Below, one piece after another: positions 35,904 through 46,052 of a DNA stretch of 64,000 nt. The notes under the pieces were generated by a model. The model was given only the letters and a program-made list of their open reading frames with translations, did no database searches and had not been told where the DNA came from. Numbering within the stretch: the stretch's first letter is position 1; every line of letters begins with the position of its first letter. The DNA is taken from the NCBI GenBank assembly GCA_903829015.1, contig CAIKOJ010000151.1, forward strand, positions 1 to 64,000. Reading direction: 5' to 3'. Position numbers and translations under genes: made by a program. Origin of the DNA: an uncultured Bacteroidota bacterium (lineage in GTDB: Bacteria; Bacteroidota; Bacteroidia; Chitinophagales; Chitinophagaceae).

Positions 35904-37559
35904 ATGTCAGAAACAACAACCTCACGCGTCATCCGCTCCCCTCGTGGCAGCCAGCTAACCTGTAAGAACTGGGTAACAGAAGCAGCATACCGAATGATCC
36001 AAAACAATCTGGACCCCGAAGTGGCTGAACGGCCTGAAGACCTCGTAGTATATGGTGGCATTGGTAAAGCCGCCCGCAACTGGGAGAGCTTTGATAAAAT
36101 ACTCGAATGCCTCAAAAACCTCAACGACGACGAAACGCTGATGGTGCAATCGGGCAAACCTGTTGGAGTACTCCGGTCGCACAAAAATGCCCCTCGCGTA
36201 CTTATTGCCAATTCAAACCTCGTTGGACGCTGGGCTACCTGGGAACACTTCAGGGAACTCGAAGCCAAAGGGCTGATGATGTATGGTCAGATGACTGCCG
36301 GCAGCTGGATATATATCGGTTCGCAGGGCATCGTTCAGGGCACCTACGAAACTTACCTGTCTCTGGCTAACATTCATTACAATGGCTCACTCAAAGGCAC
36401 TTTAAATGTTACAGCCGGACTTGGTGGTATGGGCGGGGCTCAGCCGTTGGCCATAACCATGAACGAAGGTGTTTGTCTGGCTGCAGAAATGGAAGACTGG
36501 CGCATCAAAAAACGTATTGAAACAAGATACCTCGATAAGTGGACGTCTGATATCGACGAAAGCATAGAATGGGCGTTGGACGCTAAAGCCAAAGGCGAGC
36601 GCATCTCCATTGGCGTATGCTGCAACGTCGTAGACCTGCTTCAAAGGCTTATCGACAGGAATATCATACCTGATACCCTTACCGATCAGACTTCGGCACA
36701 CGACGAGCTGATAGGTTATTTCCCCGAAGGATTGAGTGTAGCAGAAGCAAACGCCCTACGCACTACTAACCCGGAACAATACAAGAACCGCTCTCTGGAT
36801 ACGATGGCGCGCCACGTGCGCCAGATGCTGGAACTGCAGAAACATGGTGCCATCACTTTCGATTACGGCAATAATCTGCGCGGTCAGGCACACGACAAGC
36901 GCGGGGTAGCCAATGCTTTCGATTTCCCCGGCTTTGTTCCGGCTTATATACGTCCGCTGTTTTGTGAAGGTAAAGGTCCTTTCCGCTGGGTAGCACTGAG
37001 CGGCGACCCCGAAGACATCTATACTACAGATCAGGCATTGAAAGAACTTTTCCCCGACAATAAAGGTTTACACCGTTGGCTCGATATGGCCCGTGAGCGC
37101 ATTGCCTTTCAGGGCCTGCCTGCACGTATTTGCTGGCTGGGTATGGGCGAACGTGAAAAAGCGGGATTACTCTTTAACGAACTCGTGCGCACCGGAAAAG
37201 TAAAAGCACCAATTGTTATTGGCCGCGATCATCTGGATACAGGATCAGTAGCATCACCGAACAGAGAAACAGAAGCTATGAAGGATGGCAGCGATGCCGT
37301 AGCCGACTGGCCGATACTCAATGCACTCATTAACACAGCCGGCGGTGCCAGTTGGGTTTCCTTCCACCACGGTGGCGGAGTGGGTATGGGCTACTCACTG
37401 CACGCAGGTATGGTGATTGTTGCAGATGGCACCCAGGATGCAGAAGAAAGATTGAAAAGGGTATTGTTCAACGATCCCGCAATGGGGGTTATTCGCCATG
37501 CCGATGCTGGCTATGACATCGCTATTGACACCGGCGAAAAGTTCGGACTGATGATTTAG
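35904..37559 (+). CDS. hutU: Urocanate hydratase
   Basis: A 551-residue NAD-dependent enzyme of histidine breakdown, converting urocanate to imidazolonepropionate. Motifs include [49 protein letters not shown] (NAD-binding glycine cluster) and [12 protein letters not shown] near the end. Length matches the family (about 550-560). No hutH, hutI or hutG is in the window, so the pathway genes are dispersed. The upstream region is occupied by the DUF559 element; repeat F3 ends 14 bases before the ATG, so the native promoter must lie inside or beyond the element. ispF follows 68 bases later. Confidence 0.95.
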   Translation: MSETTTSRVIRSPRGSQLTCKNWVTEAAYRMIQNNLDPEVAERPEDLVVYGGIGKAARNWESFDKILECLKNLNDDETLMVQSGKPVGVLRSHKNAPRVLIANSNLVGRWATWEHFRELEAKGLMMYGQMTAGSWIYIGSQGIVQGTYETYLSLANIHYNGSLKGTLNVTAGLGGMGGAQPLAITMNEGVCLAAEMEDWRIKKRIETRYLDKWTSDIDESIEWALDAKAKGERISIGVCCNVVDLLQRLIDRNIIPDTLTDQTSAHDELIGYFPEGLSVAEANALRTTNPEQYKNRSLDTMARHVRQMLELQKHGAITFDYGNNLRGQAHDKRGVANAFDFPGFVPAYIRPLFCEGKGPFRWVALSGDPEDIYTTDQALKELFPDNKGLHRWLDMARERIAFQGLPARICWLGMGEREKAGLLFNELVRTGKVKAPIVIGRDHLDTGSVASPNRETEAMKDGSDAVADWPILNALINTAGGASWVSFHHGGGVGMGYSLHAGMVIVADGTQDAEERLKRVLFNDPAMGVIRHADAGYDIAIDTGEKFGLMI

Positions 37560-37627
37560 CCTGAAATAACGACATTTACAAAGCTTTTTAAAAACAAGGG
37601 GAAGTCCCTTCACGGATTTAGGGTTTT

Positions 37628-38110
37628 ATGTATCGCATCGGACAAGGAATAGATTTTCATAAACTGGTTGAGGGACGTGAGTTCTGGCTCGGCGGCATTC
37701 ACATACCACACAGCAAGGGCGCGCTCGGTCATTCTGATGCCGATGTGCTGTTGCACGCCATCTGCGATGCACTGCTCGGTGCACTATCCCTCGGCGATAT
37801 TGGCCAGCACTTCCCCGATACCGATGCCGCATACAAAGGCATAGACAGCAAAGTATTACTGGCAAAGTCTTACCAACTTGTCTGCGAGCGCGGTTACCAG
37901 CTCGTAAATATCGACAGCACCATTTTACTGCAGGCACCCAAGATCAGGAAGTATGTGGATGAAATGAGAAAAGCAATTGCTGATATACTTTCCGTTTCGG
38001 TCGACGATGTTTCTATAAAAGCCACCACCACCGAGCAGCTCAGCTTTATTGGCCGGGAGGAAGGTATAGTGGCAACAGCAAATGTGTTGTTAGTGAAAAG
38101 TAATTCATAA
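37628..38110 (+). CDS. ispF: 2-C-methyl-D-erythritol 2,4-cyclodiphosphate synthase
   Basis: A 160-residue enzyme of the MEP isoprenoid pathway. The metal-binding Asp9 and His11 are in GQGIDFHKL, and a third ligand His lies in LGHSDADVLLHAICDALLGA. The C-terminal KATTTEQLSFIGREEGI closes the active site. Length matches the family. It follows hutU on the same strand with a 68-base gap; whether they share a transcript is unclear because the functions are unrelated. Confidence 0.96.
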   Translation: MYRIGQGIDFHKLVEGREFWLGGIHIPHSKGALGHSDADVLLHAICDALLGALSLGDIGQHFPDTDAAYKGIDSKVLLAKSYQLVCERGYQLVNIDSTILLQAPKIRKYVDEMRKAIADILSVSVDDVSIKATTTEQLSFIGREEGIVATANVLLVKSNS

Positions 38111-38160
38111 GTTACCGGAGGACTTGCTTTTTTCTATCTTTATTTTCTAAATGACTCCTT

Positions 38161-38583
38161 ATGCTTAAGCCTTTTATACTCTTCGTTGCTACTGCCTTTG
38201 TAGCAGGGTCCTTTCTTTCCTGCAAATCAAAACACGATACTTCCACCAGAGACCTGGTTGCCGGCGACTGGAGTCTGACACACAGTGTCCGCGACGATAA
38301 CGGCGACGGCATCATGGATTCAACAGAGATTTCATTAGGGGTCCGCACACCCAGCCCCACATATACCTTCGTATCCAACGGCAGTGGCTATGTAACTTTA
38401 CTTAGCAACCCCCAGTACAACTTTACGTGGGAACTGGTAGATAACACTACCATTAAGATTACCGGAAGCACGCCAACCAGTACACCCACTACTACAACCA
38501 TAGATAAACTTACAGCCACAGATATGACCTTGAAAGAAACAACAAGCAGTTTAACTTCCTGGGGGCTTTTTAAGAAGAAATAG
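38161..38583 (+). CDS. Lipocalin-like small lipoprotein
   Basis: A 140-residue lipoprotein (lipobox SFLSC, Cys about residue 21). The mature part starts with DLVAGDWSLTHS, resembling the G-x-W motif of lipocalin-like DUFs common in Bacteroidota. It contains DDNGDGIMDSTE, an EF-hand/dockerin-like calcium-loop pattern. A Thr/Pro/Ser-rich stretch follows. Function unknown; small-ligand binding is a guess from the fold class. Confidence 0.75.
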   Translation: MLKPFILFVATAFVAGSFLSCKSKHDTSTRDLVAGDWSLTHSVRDDNGDGIMDSTEISLGVRTPSPTYTFVSNGSGYVTLLSNPQYNFTWELVDNTTIKITGSTPTSTPTTTTIDKLTATDMTLKETTSSLTSWGLFKKK

Positions 38584-38587
38584 CCAA

Positions 38588-39322
38588 TTATTGCTCAATA
38601 TGGATGGTGCAGAATTGAGTATCAATACCACTCACAAGTGTATCGTTGATCTCCATCCTGAAATAGCTGCCGGTATCTTTAAAATAATGACCGCTGCCCC
38701 ATACTTTATACCCACCAGCCCACTGCACTGGCACCTGAATAACGCTTGAAACCCACGCCTTCAAACTAACACCCGAGCCCAGGTTTCTTATGTTGCTTAT
38801 CCTGATCAGGTACGGCGTATCTGCAACTGTAGTTACAACAGAGTTGTAGTAAAAAAAACCGGTAGGCTGGCAATAATCAAAACAATGATTATAGGTGGCT
38901 GCGAGCATTGGTGCATTATCAATAGGGTCATGTACATTCAAAATGATCTTGTGCGTTTCTGTACCGGTCACTGCGCTGCTGATGGTAAGCTTTGCAGTAT
39001 CTGTACCCTTGGGCACATTACCCAGCATAATAGTAAATGCACCACCTAGCACACCACCTACCGTTTGGGTTGCGGGCATCACAGTTACGTTTGGTGGCAA
39101 GCCGGTTACTGAATAAGTTACCGGATTTGATGCAATATCTCCGCTCACTACATTGATCGTAAACGACAGTGTAACATTACTATTTGGGTAACAGCTATAA
39201 ATGGAATCGTATGAAGTTGTAAATGCAAAACCAGCTGGTGGTCTGGTAACAGTACCCGAGTCCTTTTTGTCACAGCAAATAAAAAGAACAGACATTAGGA
39301 AAATAAGGCTCCAGACTTTCAT
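38588..39322 (-). CDS. Lipoprotein with Ig-like/immunoglobulin-sandwich features
   Basis: A 244-residue lipoprotein (signal then VLFICC lipobox region, Cys about 17-18). The N-terminal half has NVTLSFTINVVSGD and YSVTGLPPNVTVMPATQTV, typical of bacterial Ig-like sandwich repeats. The C-terminal half is strand-rich with several Trp residues and a final Cys-x-Ile-His-Ile-Glu. No enzyme motif is seen. It is convergent with the lipocalin-like gene, four bases apart. Confidence 0.7.
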   Translation of the reverse strand: MKVWSLIFLMSVLFICCDKKDSGTVTRPPAGFAFTTSYDSIYSCYPNSNVTLSFTINVVSGDIASNPVTYSVTGLPPNVTVMPATQTVGGVLGGAFTIMLGNVPKGTDTAKLTISSAVTGTETHKIILNVHDPIDNAPMLAATYNHCFDYCQPTGFFYYNSVVTTVADTPYLIRISNIRNLGSGVSLKAWVSSVIQVPVQWAGGYKVWGSGHYFKDTGSYFRMEINDTLVSGIDTQFCTIHIEQ

Positions 39323-39461
39323 AACCCAAAATTAAGCATTATATCCAATTAATCTCCCCTGCGCCATGTTGGAATTGCTATCCCGGTTAAAACTATAAGC
39401 TCATCAATACCGGCATATCCTACCAGGCTGGCTGGAAGAAATCACACAGATTTTCGTAGCC

Positions 39462-41375
39462 CTATATCCTCCCACTCTTAATTTCCTCCACCACTGCCGG
39501 ATCCAGCAATGTCGATATGTCACCTATCGACCCCAGCTCATTCTCTGCAATTTTCCGCAGTATCCTGCGCATGATCTTGCCACTGCGTGTTTTAGGCAAG
39601 CCAGTCACCAGTTGTATCTTATCCGGTCGTGCAATTGGGCCTATGACCCTTGATACGGTTTGCATAATATCGGCCTTTATACTCTCGGCATCGGTCGGCA
39701 CATGATCCATGATCACAAAGGCATAAATTCCCTGCCCTTTCATATCATGCGGATAGCCCACAACTGCACTTTCCAGTACGCCGGTATGCATATTTATGGC
39801 GTTCTCCACTTCGGCAGTACCTATTCTGTGGCCACTCACATTCAGCACATCATCTACCCTGCCAGTTATTCGGTAGAAACCATTTACATCTCTGTAACAG
39901 CCATCACCGGTAAAGTACATGCCCTTGTATGCCGAAAAATAATTCAGCCGGCATCTTTCGTGGTCACCATAAGTAGTGCGTATCATCGATGGCCACGGAA
40001 ACCTGATACACAGATTCCCGCTCACATCATTACCTTCAATTACAATCCCCTGTTCATCTACCAGCACTGGCTGCACACCCGGCAACGGCAGTGTTGCATA
40101 ACTTGGTTTTGCAGGCGTAATACCCGCCAGATTGGATATCATTACTCCGCCGGTTTCAGTCTGCCACCATGTGTCAACTATCGGGCAACGCTTCTTTCCA
40201 ATATGCTCATCATACCAGTGCCATGCTTCTTCGTTTATCGGTTCTCCTACCGTCCCGAGTATCTTCAGCGTATCAAGACTCTTGCCCTCCAGTGGAGCCA
40301 ATCCATATGCCATCAAACTGCGGATGGCCGTGGGTGCGGTGTAAAGAATATTCACCTTGTGCTTATCTACTATATCCCATATCCTGCCAGCATCTGGCCA
40401 GGTAGGTAGCCCCTCATACATAACCGATGTACCACCGGCGCACAATACGCTGTAGACAATATATGTATGCCCGGTTATCCAGCCAATATCGGCAGTGCAG
40501 AAATGCACATCACCGGGTTGATACTGAAACACATTCACAAACGAGTAGGTTGAATAAACCATATACCCTCCCGACGTATGTACAACTCCCTTAGGTTTTC
40601 CCGTAGACCCCGAAGTATACAGTATAAACAACGGATCCTCAGAATCCATCTCCTCCGCTGCAACTATCGGATTACCCTGTTCCTCAATTTTCTCTATCTC
40701 CTCCTGCCACCAGATATCCCTGCCTTTTATCATGCTCACCGGTGTATTGGTCCGGTTGAGCACAATAACAGTTTTTACAAAATCGCAGCTCACCAGCGCA
40801 TCGTCAATAATACTTTTCAGCTGAATATCTTTTCCGCCGCGGTAAGCACCATCACAGGTAATGATGAAGGTCGCGTTTGCATCCTTCAGTCTGTCTGCAA
40901 TGCTCTGCGCACTAAACCCTCCGAATATAACCGAATGTATTGCCCCCACACGGGCACAGGCCAGCATAGCTATCGGCAACTCAGGCACCATGCCCATGTA
41001 TATGCATATCCTGTCACCCTTCTTCACCCCATTGTTTCGCAACACATTCGCAAACTGATTCACCTTAAAATACATTTCGTTATAGCTGATCACCCTGTGC
41101 GGCTCAGTAACACCATTAGGCTCCCATATTATGGCTGGCCTATCGCCAAATGCTGCCAGATGCCGGTCCAGGCAATTCTCAGTAATATTCAGTTTGCCGT
41201 TGATGAACCATTTCACGTCTGGTGTTGTAAACTCCCATTGCAGCACCCTATCCCACTTCTTCCTCCATAAAAACTGCTCTGCAATATCGCCCCAGAATTG
41301 CTCAGGGTCTGCAAAGCTTTTTTCATAAGCTGCCTGGTACGCTTGGTAAGAATCTATCTGAAATGAGTATGACAT
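39462..41375 (-). CDS. acs: Acetate--CoA ligase (acetyl-CoA synthetase)
   Basis: A 637-residue AMP-forming ligase converting acetate, ATP and CoA to acetyl-CoA. Core motifs: the P-loop-like YTSGSTGKPKGVVHT, WWQTETGG, YFTGDGCYRD and the C-terminal PKTRSGKIMRRILRK with the lysine that is acetyl-regulated in known Acs enzymes. The open frame starts at 41435, but the family N-terminus fits the ATG at 41375 (MSYSFQIDSY), which gives the usual length near 640. It is a single gene; no acetyltransferase or deacetylase regulator is adjacent. Confidence 0.96.
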   Translation of the reverse strand: MSYSFQIDSYQAYQAAYEKSFADPEQFWGDIAEQFLWRKKWDRVLQWEFTTPDVKWFINGKLNITENCLDRHLAAFGDRPAIIWEPNGVTEPHRVISYNEMYFKVNQFANVLRNNGVKKGDRICIYMGMVPELPIAMLACARVGAIHSVIFGGFSAQSIADRLKDANATFIITCDGAYRGGKDIQLKSIIDDALVSCDFVKTVIVLNRTNTPVSMIKGRDIWWQEEIEKIEEQGNPIVAAEEMDSEDPLFILYTSGSTGKPKGVVHTSGGYMVYSTYSFVNVFQYQPGDVHFCTADIGWITGHTYIVYSVLCAGGTSVMYEGLPTWPDAGRIWDIVDKHKVNILYTAPTAIRSLMAYGLAPLEGKSLDTLKILGTVGEPINEEAWHWYDEHIGKKRCPIVDTWWQTETGGVMISNLAGITPAKPSYATLPLPGVQPVLVDEQGIVIEGNDVSGNLCIRFPWPSMIRTTYGDHERCRLNYFSAYKGMYFTGDGCYRDVNGFYRITGRVDDVLNVSGHRIGTAEVENAINMHTGVLESAVVGYPHDMKGQGIYAFVIMDHVPTDAESIKADIMQTVSRVIGPIARPDKIQLVTGLPKTRSGKIMRRILRKIAENELGSIGDISTLLDPAVVEEIKSGRI

Positions 41376-41486
41376 GCTCTGTATTTTTAAACAACTATAA
41401 TTCAGGAAAGTTAAGTTAAAAATCGCTGGATACATATGCTCTGCGTCAGGCAGAATATTTTTACCCGGTTGATACCGGATATGCTG

Positions 41487-42743
41487 CTACGCACTCTTCA
41501 GCGATGGGTCTTCTGCCCTTACCGACCGGATAGCCGGATACCAGGAAACAAGCAATCCCACCCCAAGTATCGTGGATATCACAAGGCCCAGGTCACGCAT
41601 CTGGATCTCTACCGGCCATGCCTCCACTACAAACGAGCCGCCTAGTTTCACTATGCCAAACTGGAGCTGTATCAGGCACACGGTCACGCCCAGCACTATA
41701 CCCGAAAGCCCTCCTACCAGCGACCACAATACCCCTTCCAGCAAAAATATTTTCTTGATGGCCTCGTTGGTTGCACCCATCGCTTTGAGTATCGCAATAT
41801 CCTTTTGTTTTTCCAGCACCAGCATCGATAGTGCACCCACCATATTAAACGAGGCTATCAGCAGCACCAGCAGCAGTATCGCATAAACCGCCCACTTTTC
41901 AGCGCCCATTACCATATACATGGTTTTATTCTGCTCGTATCTGGTCTCTACTTTGAATGCGGTACCCAACAACAGCCTGAGTTGTTCCTGTATCTCTTTA
42001 GCCTTGCCCGGTTCTGCCTTTATCTCTATCGATGAGTACTTGCCGGCCTGCTTAAAAAGTTCCTGCACCAGGGGCAGTGGGGCAAGTATATACTTACCAT
42101 CAAACTCTTCTTCTATCCTGAATACGCCACCGGGATGCAGTCTCAGCGACTGGAATGCGGAGCCCGGATCCGCGCTGGGATTAACCACAGTTGGATTGGG
42201 ATAATTAAGTGTGAAGTAACTAAGTGAATTGATATCCGTACCCAGCTCATTCAGTATTCTTTGCCCCATGATCGCCGTATTCGGACTGCCCGGATCATTG
42301 TCGGCCTGCGGACGGCTTTCCATTACCGTTGTATCACCCTGCACTATGTAAGGCGTTATATCGTTTACCTTGAAGTAATGCGCATCTATCCCCTTCAGAC
42401 TGATCACTTTCTGCTCATCATTGCTCACCGCAAATGCATTGTCTTCAATAACAGCCGTCACTGCTCTCACACCACCCGTTTGCCTGATCACCGCGATCTT
42501 TGCCGAATCCATGGTAAAGAATTTACCCCTCGCAGTTACGATTCGCAGATCCGGGTAAAATGCCTTGTATCTTTCCTTTACCAGCGACTCCAGACCGTTA
42601 AATACCGAGAAAATAATGATCATTGCACCGCTGCTTACCGCAATGGCCACCATACTTATCCGCGAAAGAATAGGCACGGCATTGGCCGAGCGCTTACCGC
42701 GCAGATACCTGAAAGAGAGTTGCCAGATAAGTCTGTTATTCAA
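41487..42743 (-). CDS. FtsX-type ABC permease, LolC/LolE-like
   Basis: A 418-residue inner-membrane protein: one N-terminal helix (about 26-48), a large periplasmic MacB-type domain (about 50-270), and three C-terminal helices in the FtsX domain containing LEKQKDIAILKAMGATNEAI. The opening RYLRGKRSANAVPILSRISM is typical of LolC/LolE. In known systems LolCDE releases lipoproteins for outer-membrane delivery. No LolD-type ATPase is adjacent, so the partner is elsewhere. rbfA lies about 50 bases upstream on the same strand, and the two may be cotranscribed. Confidence 0.88.
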   Translation of the reverse strand: MNNRLIWQLSFRYLRGKRSANAVPILSRISMVAIAVSSGAMIIIFSVFNGLESLVKERYKAFYPDLRIVTARGKFFTMDSAKIAVIRQTGGVRAVTAVIEDNAFAVSNDEQKVISLKGIDAHYFKVNDITPYIVQGDTTVMESRPQADNDPGSPNTAIMGQRILNELGTDINSLSYFTLNYPNPTVVNPSADPGSAFQSLRLHPGGVFRIEEEFDGKYILAPLPLVQELFKQAGKYSSIEIKAEPGKAKEIQEQLRLLLGTAFKVETRYEQNKTMYMVMGAEKWAVYAILLLVLLIASFNMVGALSMLVLEKQKDIAILKAMGATNEAIKKIFLLEGVLWSLVGGLSGIVLGVTVCLIQLQFGIVKLGGSFVVEAWPVEIQMRDLGLVISTILGVGLLVSWYPAIRSVRAEDPSLKSA

Positions 42744-42793
42744 AAAAGTGCAATGTTAAAAGCTATGATCAATGCAGTATCTGATGGAAAATA

Positions 42794-43183
42794 CTATTCA
42801 GCTTCTGGTGCCGCAGGTGCTTGCTTAATACGGTCTTCTTCGATCTTCTTAAATAATTGTTCCATCTTAAATACATGCTCCATTGTGTCGTCAGTATAAA
42901 AATGAAGGTCCGGTACCCGGCGCAGCTGGTTCTTTACTCTCTGCCCCAGCAGTTTTCGCCATTCCCAGCCCCTGTCTCTTATTTTTTCCAGCAGCGCAGT
43001 CGGTTCCTTTACCTGAAACAAACTCAGGTAAACCCTTGCTTCAAGCAGATCGGGCGTTATCATTACTTTCGAAATCGATACCATTCCCCCATCTACAATA
43101 TTCATCCCCTCCCTCTGAAAAATATCACTCAGCTCCTCCATCAACAGTTTGCCTACTTGTTTCTGCCTTTTATTCTCTTCCAT
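42794..43183 (-). CDS. rbfA: 30S ribosome-binding factor A
   Basis: A 129-residue protein that binds the 16S rRNA 5' helix during late 30S maturation. The KH-type fold is indicated by KQVGKLLMEELSDIFQRE, the strand VSISKVMITPDLLEARVYLS and RVKNQLRRVPDLHFYTDDT. The acidic/Ala-rich tail is variable in the family. Length is typical. It probably leads a two-gene unit with the LolC/E-like permease. Confidence 0.94.
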   Translation of the reverse strand: MEENKRQKQVGKLLMEELSDIFQREGMNIVDGGMVSISKVMITPDLLEARVYLSLFQVKEPTALLEKIRDRGWEWRKLLGQRVKNQLRRVPDLHFYTDDTMEHVFKMEQLFKKIEEDRIKQAPAAPEAE

Positions 43184-43320
43184 ATTACCTCTTTGAGCCT
43201 ATAAAGTTATACTAATTTACCTAATAGGCTTAGCAGCCCGCCACCGTTTTAACTTTAAGATCAGTGTTTTCAGCCCCCGATATTATTTTTATTTACTAAA
43301 TTCGTGTTTTAACTACTGTT

Positions 43321-44220
43321 ATGAATAAAACAAAATTAACACTAATATCTGCCTTCACATTTCTCGGTATCAGTCTGTGTGGATGCAAAGAAAACAATAC
43401 TCCTATAGACTTCAGCCATCATTCTGTGGGCGACACTACCTACCTAATGGCAGCGGGAACTTTCCCTACTTCAGTAGATCATAATGTATTAGTAGAGGAA
43501 TTTACTGGTCCGAATTGTGCCAATTGCCCGGATGCCGCAAATATACTCGTGGGTATTGAGAGCGCCCATCCAGGGCGAGTTAATGTTATGAGTCTCTTTC
43601 CTAGTTCAAGCACTTTTTGCAGGCCTCTCCCTGGGTACACACATGATTTCAGAAGCGCAACAGCTGAAGATATTGCCAAGCAAATTTACGCAGATAGAGT
43701 AGGTAGTTATCCTGCAGGTGGTATCGACAGGGTTCCTGTAAGCGGAGAGATGGCAATGGGGCGTTCCCTATGGGATGCCGCCGTCACCAGTAGATTGACA
43801 CCATGTCGCATTTCCATTGATTTGAAAACCATCCATAATGCTGCGGCAGGAAATGATACCATTGTGGCTAAAGTCACCTACCTCGACACTACAATCGTAC
43901 CTGGCAATTTAACTATTGCGATTGTTGAAGACGAAATGCACGATATACAGGAGAACGGAACCAGCATAATAGACGACTACACTTTTATGAATGTTGTTCG
44001 TGAAACTGTAACACCGTACAATGGTACCCCTTTGGGTATTGACAGACCTCTGAAAGAAGCCGGCCGCGTATACCAGAAAGTATTTGTTTATAAGCCCAAG
44101 ACACTGGCTGCACCCAATCCTCCCATCAATCCACTGAATTGTAGGGTTATTGCTTTCGTACATGGTATTGGTCCGGATTATACTATAATTCAATCAGCAC
44201 AAACTCCACTTCGCCATTGA
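43321..44220 (+). CDS. Omp28-related lipoprotein with thioredoxin-like CxxC motif
   Basis: A 299-residue lipoprotein (lipobox SLCGC, Cys22). The segment VLVEEFTGPNCANCPDAA places Cys66-Ala-Asn-Cys69-Pro at the start of a thioredoxin-like fold, a pattern of the Omp28 family first noted as a Porphyromonas surface antigen. A second domain (about 165-299) is strand-rich. The CxxC might be redox active; this is inference. The M28-type gene follows after 25 bases, so the two could be one operon. Confidence 0.85.
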   Translation: MNKTKLTLISAFTFLGISLCGCKENNTPIDFSHHSVGDTTYLMAAGTFPTSVDHNVLVEEFTGPNCANCPDAANILVGIESAHPGRVNVMSLFPSSSTFCRPLPGYTHDFRSATAEDIAKQIYADRVGSYPAGGIDRVPVSGEMAMGRSLWDAAVTSRLTPCRISIDLKTIHNAAAGNDTIVAKVTYLDTTIVPGNLTIAIVEDEMHDIQENGTSIIDDYTFMNVVRETVTPYNGTPLGIDRPLKEAGRVYQKVFVYKPKTLAAPNPPINPLNCRVIAFVHGIGPDYTIIQSAQTPLRH

Positions 44221-44245
44221 TCTCAACTTTGAATCAAACCAGATC

Positions 44246-45253
44246 ATGAAGCGTATTGCATTCTTTTTTGTTGCGGCAGGCACCGTCTTGTTTACTTCCT
44301 GTGGCAGCAATACTAATAACGAGCAAAAAAAAGAAGTTGCAACAGATACTGTTGCCGCAAAACCATTGAACCTGCCTGTTTTCGATGCCGACAGCGCATA
44401 CGATTATGTAAGCAGGCAGGTTGCTCTTGGCCCCCGTACTCCCGGCTCCACAGCTCAAACTAAGTGCGCTGCATGGATGGAATCGCAGCTGACGAAAAGT
44501 TGCGACACTGTTTACCGCCAATCAGTGCATGTAACCGGTGGCGATGGCAAGTCACTGCCTTGTTTCAATATAATAGGCGTCATAAACCCCAAAGCCGCAA
44601 AGCGCATCCTGTTTCTTACCCACTGGGATAGCCGCGCATGGGCCGATCAGGACACAAAAAATACCGACAAGCCCATACTGGCAGCAGACGATGCCGGCAG
44701 TGGTGTAGGCGTTCTACTGGAAGTTGCCCGCCAGATCAAGGCACACGGCCTGCCTGCAAACATTGGCATAGATATACTGCTCACAGATGTGGAAGATTAC
44801 GGCCAGACAGCCTGGGGCGAAAACTCCTATTGTCTGGGTACTCAATATTGGGCTATGCATCCGCATATTCCCGGCTACAAAGCCGAATTTGGGGTTTTGC
44901 TCGATATGGTGGGCGCGCGTGGTGCACAATTTCCGCTCGAAGGATTTTCTGCACAGTTTGCCGGCGATGTGCAGCAAAAGATCTGGAAAGCCGCCGCAGA
45001 TGCGGGCTACTCCTCTTTCTTCCCTTTTTCGGTTAATGTGAGTATCACCGACGATCACGTGCCTGTTAATAAAATAGCGGGTATCAAGACCGTAGATATC
45101 ATCAACCTCACCAACGACCCCGAAAAGCCATTTGCACCACACTGGCACACCCATGCCGATGTAATGGATATTATTGATAAATCTACCCTCAAAGCAGTTG
45201 GGCAAACCCTGCTGCAAACCATCTATCAGGAGGCCGAAAGACCAAATGCATAG
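44246..45253 (+). CDS. M28-family glutaminyl-peptide cyclotransferase-like lipoprotein
   Basis: A 335-residue lipoprotein (lipobox LFTSC, Cys about residue 16). The M28 fold has one zinc-site region in LTHWDSRAWADQDT, the Asp in ILAADDAGSGVGVLLEVARQ, and the glutamate/aspartate pair in LLTDVEDYGQTAWGENSY, with CLGTQYWA following. The DAEDYG-like block and CLGTQYWA are features I recall from bacterial type II glutaminyl cyclases, such as the Porphyromonas enzyme. These cyclise N-terminal Gln of exported proteins, which is common in Bacteroidota after signal cleavage before Gln. An M28 aminopeptidase is the alternative. Confidence 0.82.
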   Translation: MKRIAFFFVAAGTVLFTSCGSNTNNEQKKEVATDTVAAKPLNLPVFDADSAYDYVSRQVALGPRTPGSTAQTKCAAWMESQLTKSCDTVYRQSVHVTGGDGKSLPCFNIIGVINPKAAKRILFLTHWDSRAWADQDTKNTDKPILAADDAGSGVGVLLEVARQIKAHGLPANIGIDILLTDVEDYGQTAWGENSYCLGTQYWAMHPHIPGYKAEFGVLLDMVGARGAQFPLEGFSAQFAGDVQQKIWKAAADAGYSSFFPFSVNVSITDDHVPVNKIAGIKTVDIINLTNDPEKPFAPHWHTHADVMDIIDKSTLKAVGQTLLQTIYQEAERPNA

Positions 45254-45330
45254 TAATACAGATGTGCGCTGGTCATATTTTTAATTTTTTTTAGGACTAT
45301 TGTTTTAACAATACGTTATTACGTTTGCTG

Positions 45331-45338
45331 TATATTTG
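45331..45338 (+). promoter_or_regulatory. Bacteroidota -7 box (TATATTTG) for lspA
   Basis: Exact TAnnTTTG match. The most upstream in-frame start (TTG at 45336) lies inside this box and cannot be used if the promoter is real. Confidence 0.55.
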
Positions 45339-45359
45339 TGCACCAACAATACTGAAGTT

Positions 45360-46049
45360 TTGAAATACCGCAATGCATTATTAATAATCCTCGTCATCAT
45401 TCTTGCTGACCAGTTCCTGAAGATCTACATCAAGACAAACTTCGCCAACGGCGACGAAGTAAAGGTTATGGGCAACTGGTTCAGACTCCACTTCATCGAG
45501 AATGAAGGCATGGCTTATGGTATGAAGCTCAGTGAATCTGTTATTGGCAAAATACTGTTATCATCTTTCCGTCTTGTTGCAGTAGTGTTCGGTTTCTTCC
45601 TGCTCCACAAGCTGGTTAAAAAAGGCTATGCAAAGGGTGCTATTATTTGCGGTTCACTCATCCTTGCCGGTGCATTGGGCAATCTGCTGGATAGCATGTT
45701 TTACGGTCTTATTTTCACAGATAGTCCTGTGTCCTGCTATTCCGGTTATTACGAGGAGCTCAGCAGTCTCGTAAAAAATCACAACCGAGCAGCAGTCGCA
45801 CACTTTACTTCCTTTGGCCATGGTTACGGGAAATTCCTGCAAGGCAAGGTGGTAGATATGCTCTACTTCCCTATTGTAGATACACGTATGCCGGGCTGGG
45901 TGCCGTTCTTGGGTGGTAAGAACTTTATATTTTTCGAACCCGTTTTTAATATTGCAGATGCGGCCATCTCCGTGGGCGTACTCACACTTGTGCTGTTTCA
46001 ACAAAAGTTGATACACAAGGTCAATACTGAAAATCTGGTAACACAGTAA
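45360..46049 (+). CDS. lspA: Lipoprotein signal peptidase (signal peptidase II)
   Basis: A polytopic aspartyl protease (about 229 residues) that removes signal peptides from prolipoproteins; this window encodes many lipoproteins. Four hydrophobic segments are visible. The first catalytic Asp is in GALGNLLDSMFYG and the second in FNIADAAISVG. Ser follows the first Asp where most LspA have Arg, which I recall as usual in Bacteroidota, as is the insertion between the motifs. The frame opens at 45336, but that codon sits in the -7 box, so I prefer the TTG at 45360 (LKYRNALLI). zapA follows after 3 bases. Confidence 0.92.
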   Translation: MKYRNALLIILVIILADQFLKIYIKTNFANGDEVKVMGNWFRLHFIENEGMAYGMKLSESVIGKILLSSFRLVAVVFGFFLLHKLVKKGYAKGAIICGSLILAGALGNLLDSMFYGLIFTDSPVSCYSGYYEELSSLVKNHNRAAVAHFTSFGHGYGKFLQGKVVDMLYFPIVDTRMPGWVPFLGGKNFIFFEPVFNIADAAISVGVLTLVLFQQKLIHKVNTENLVTQ

Positions 46050-46052
46050 TCT

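Noticed and set aside
40578-41270. A 230-codon frame opposite acs
   Set aside because: Antisense shadow of a secure acetyl-CoA synthetase gene.
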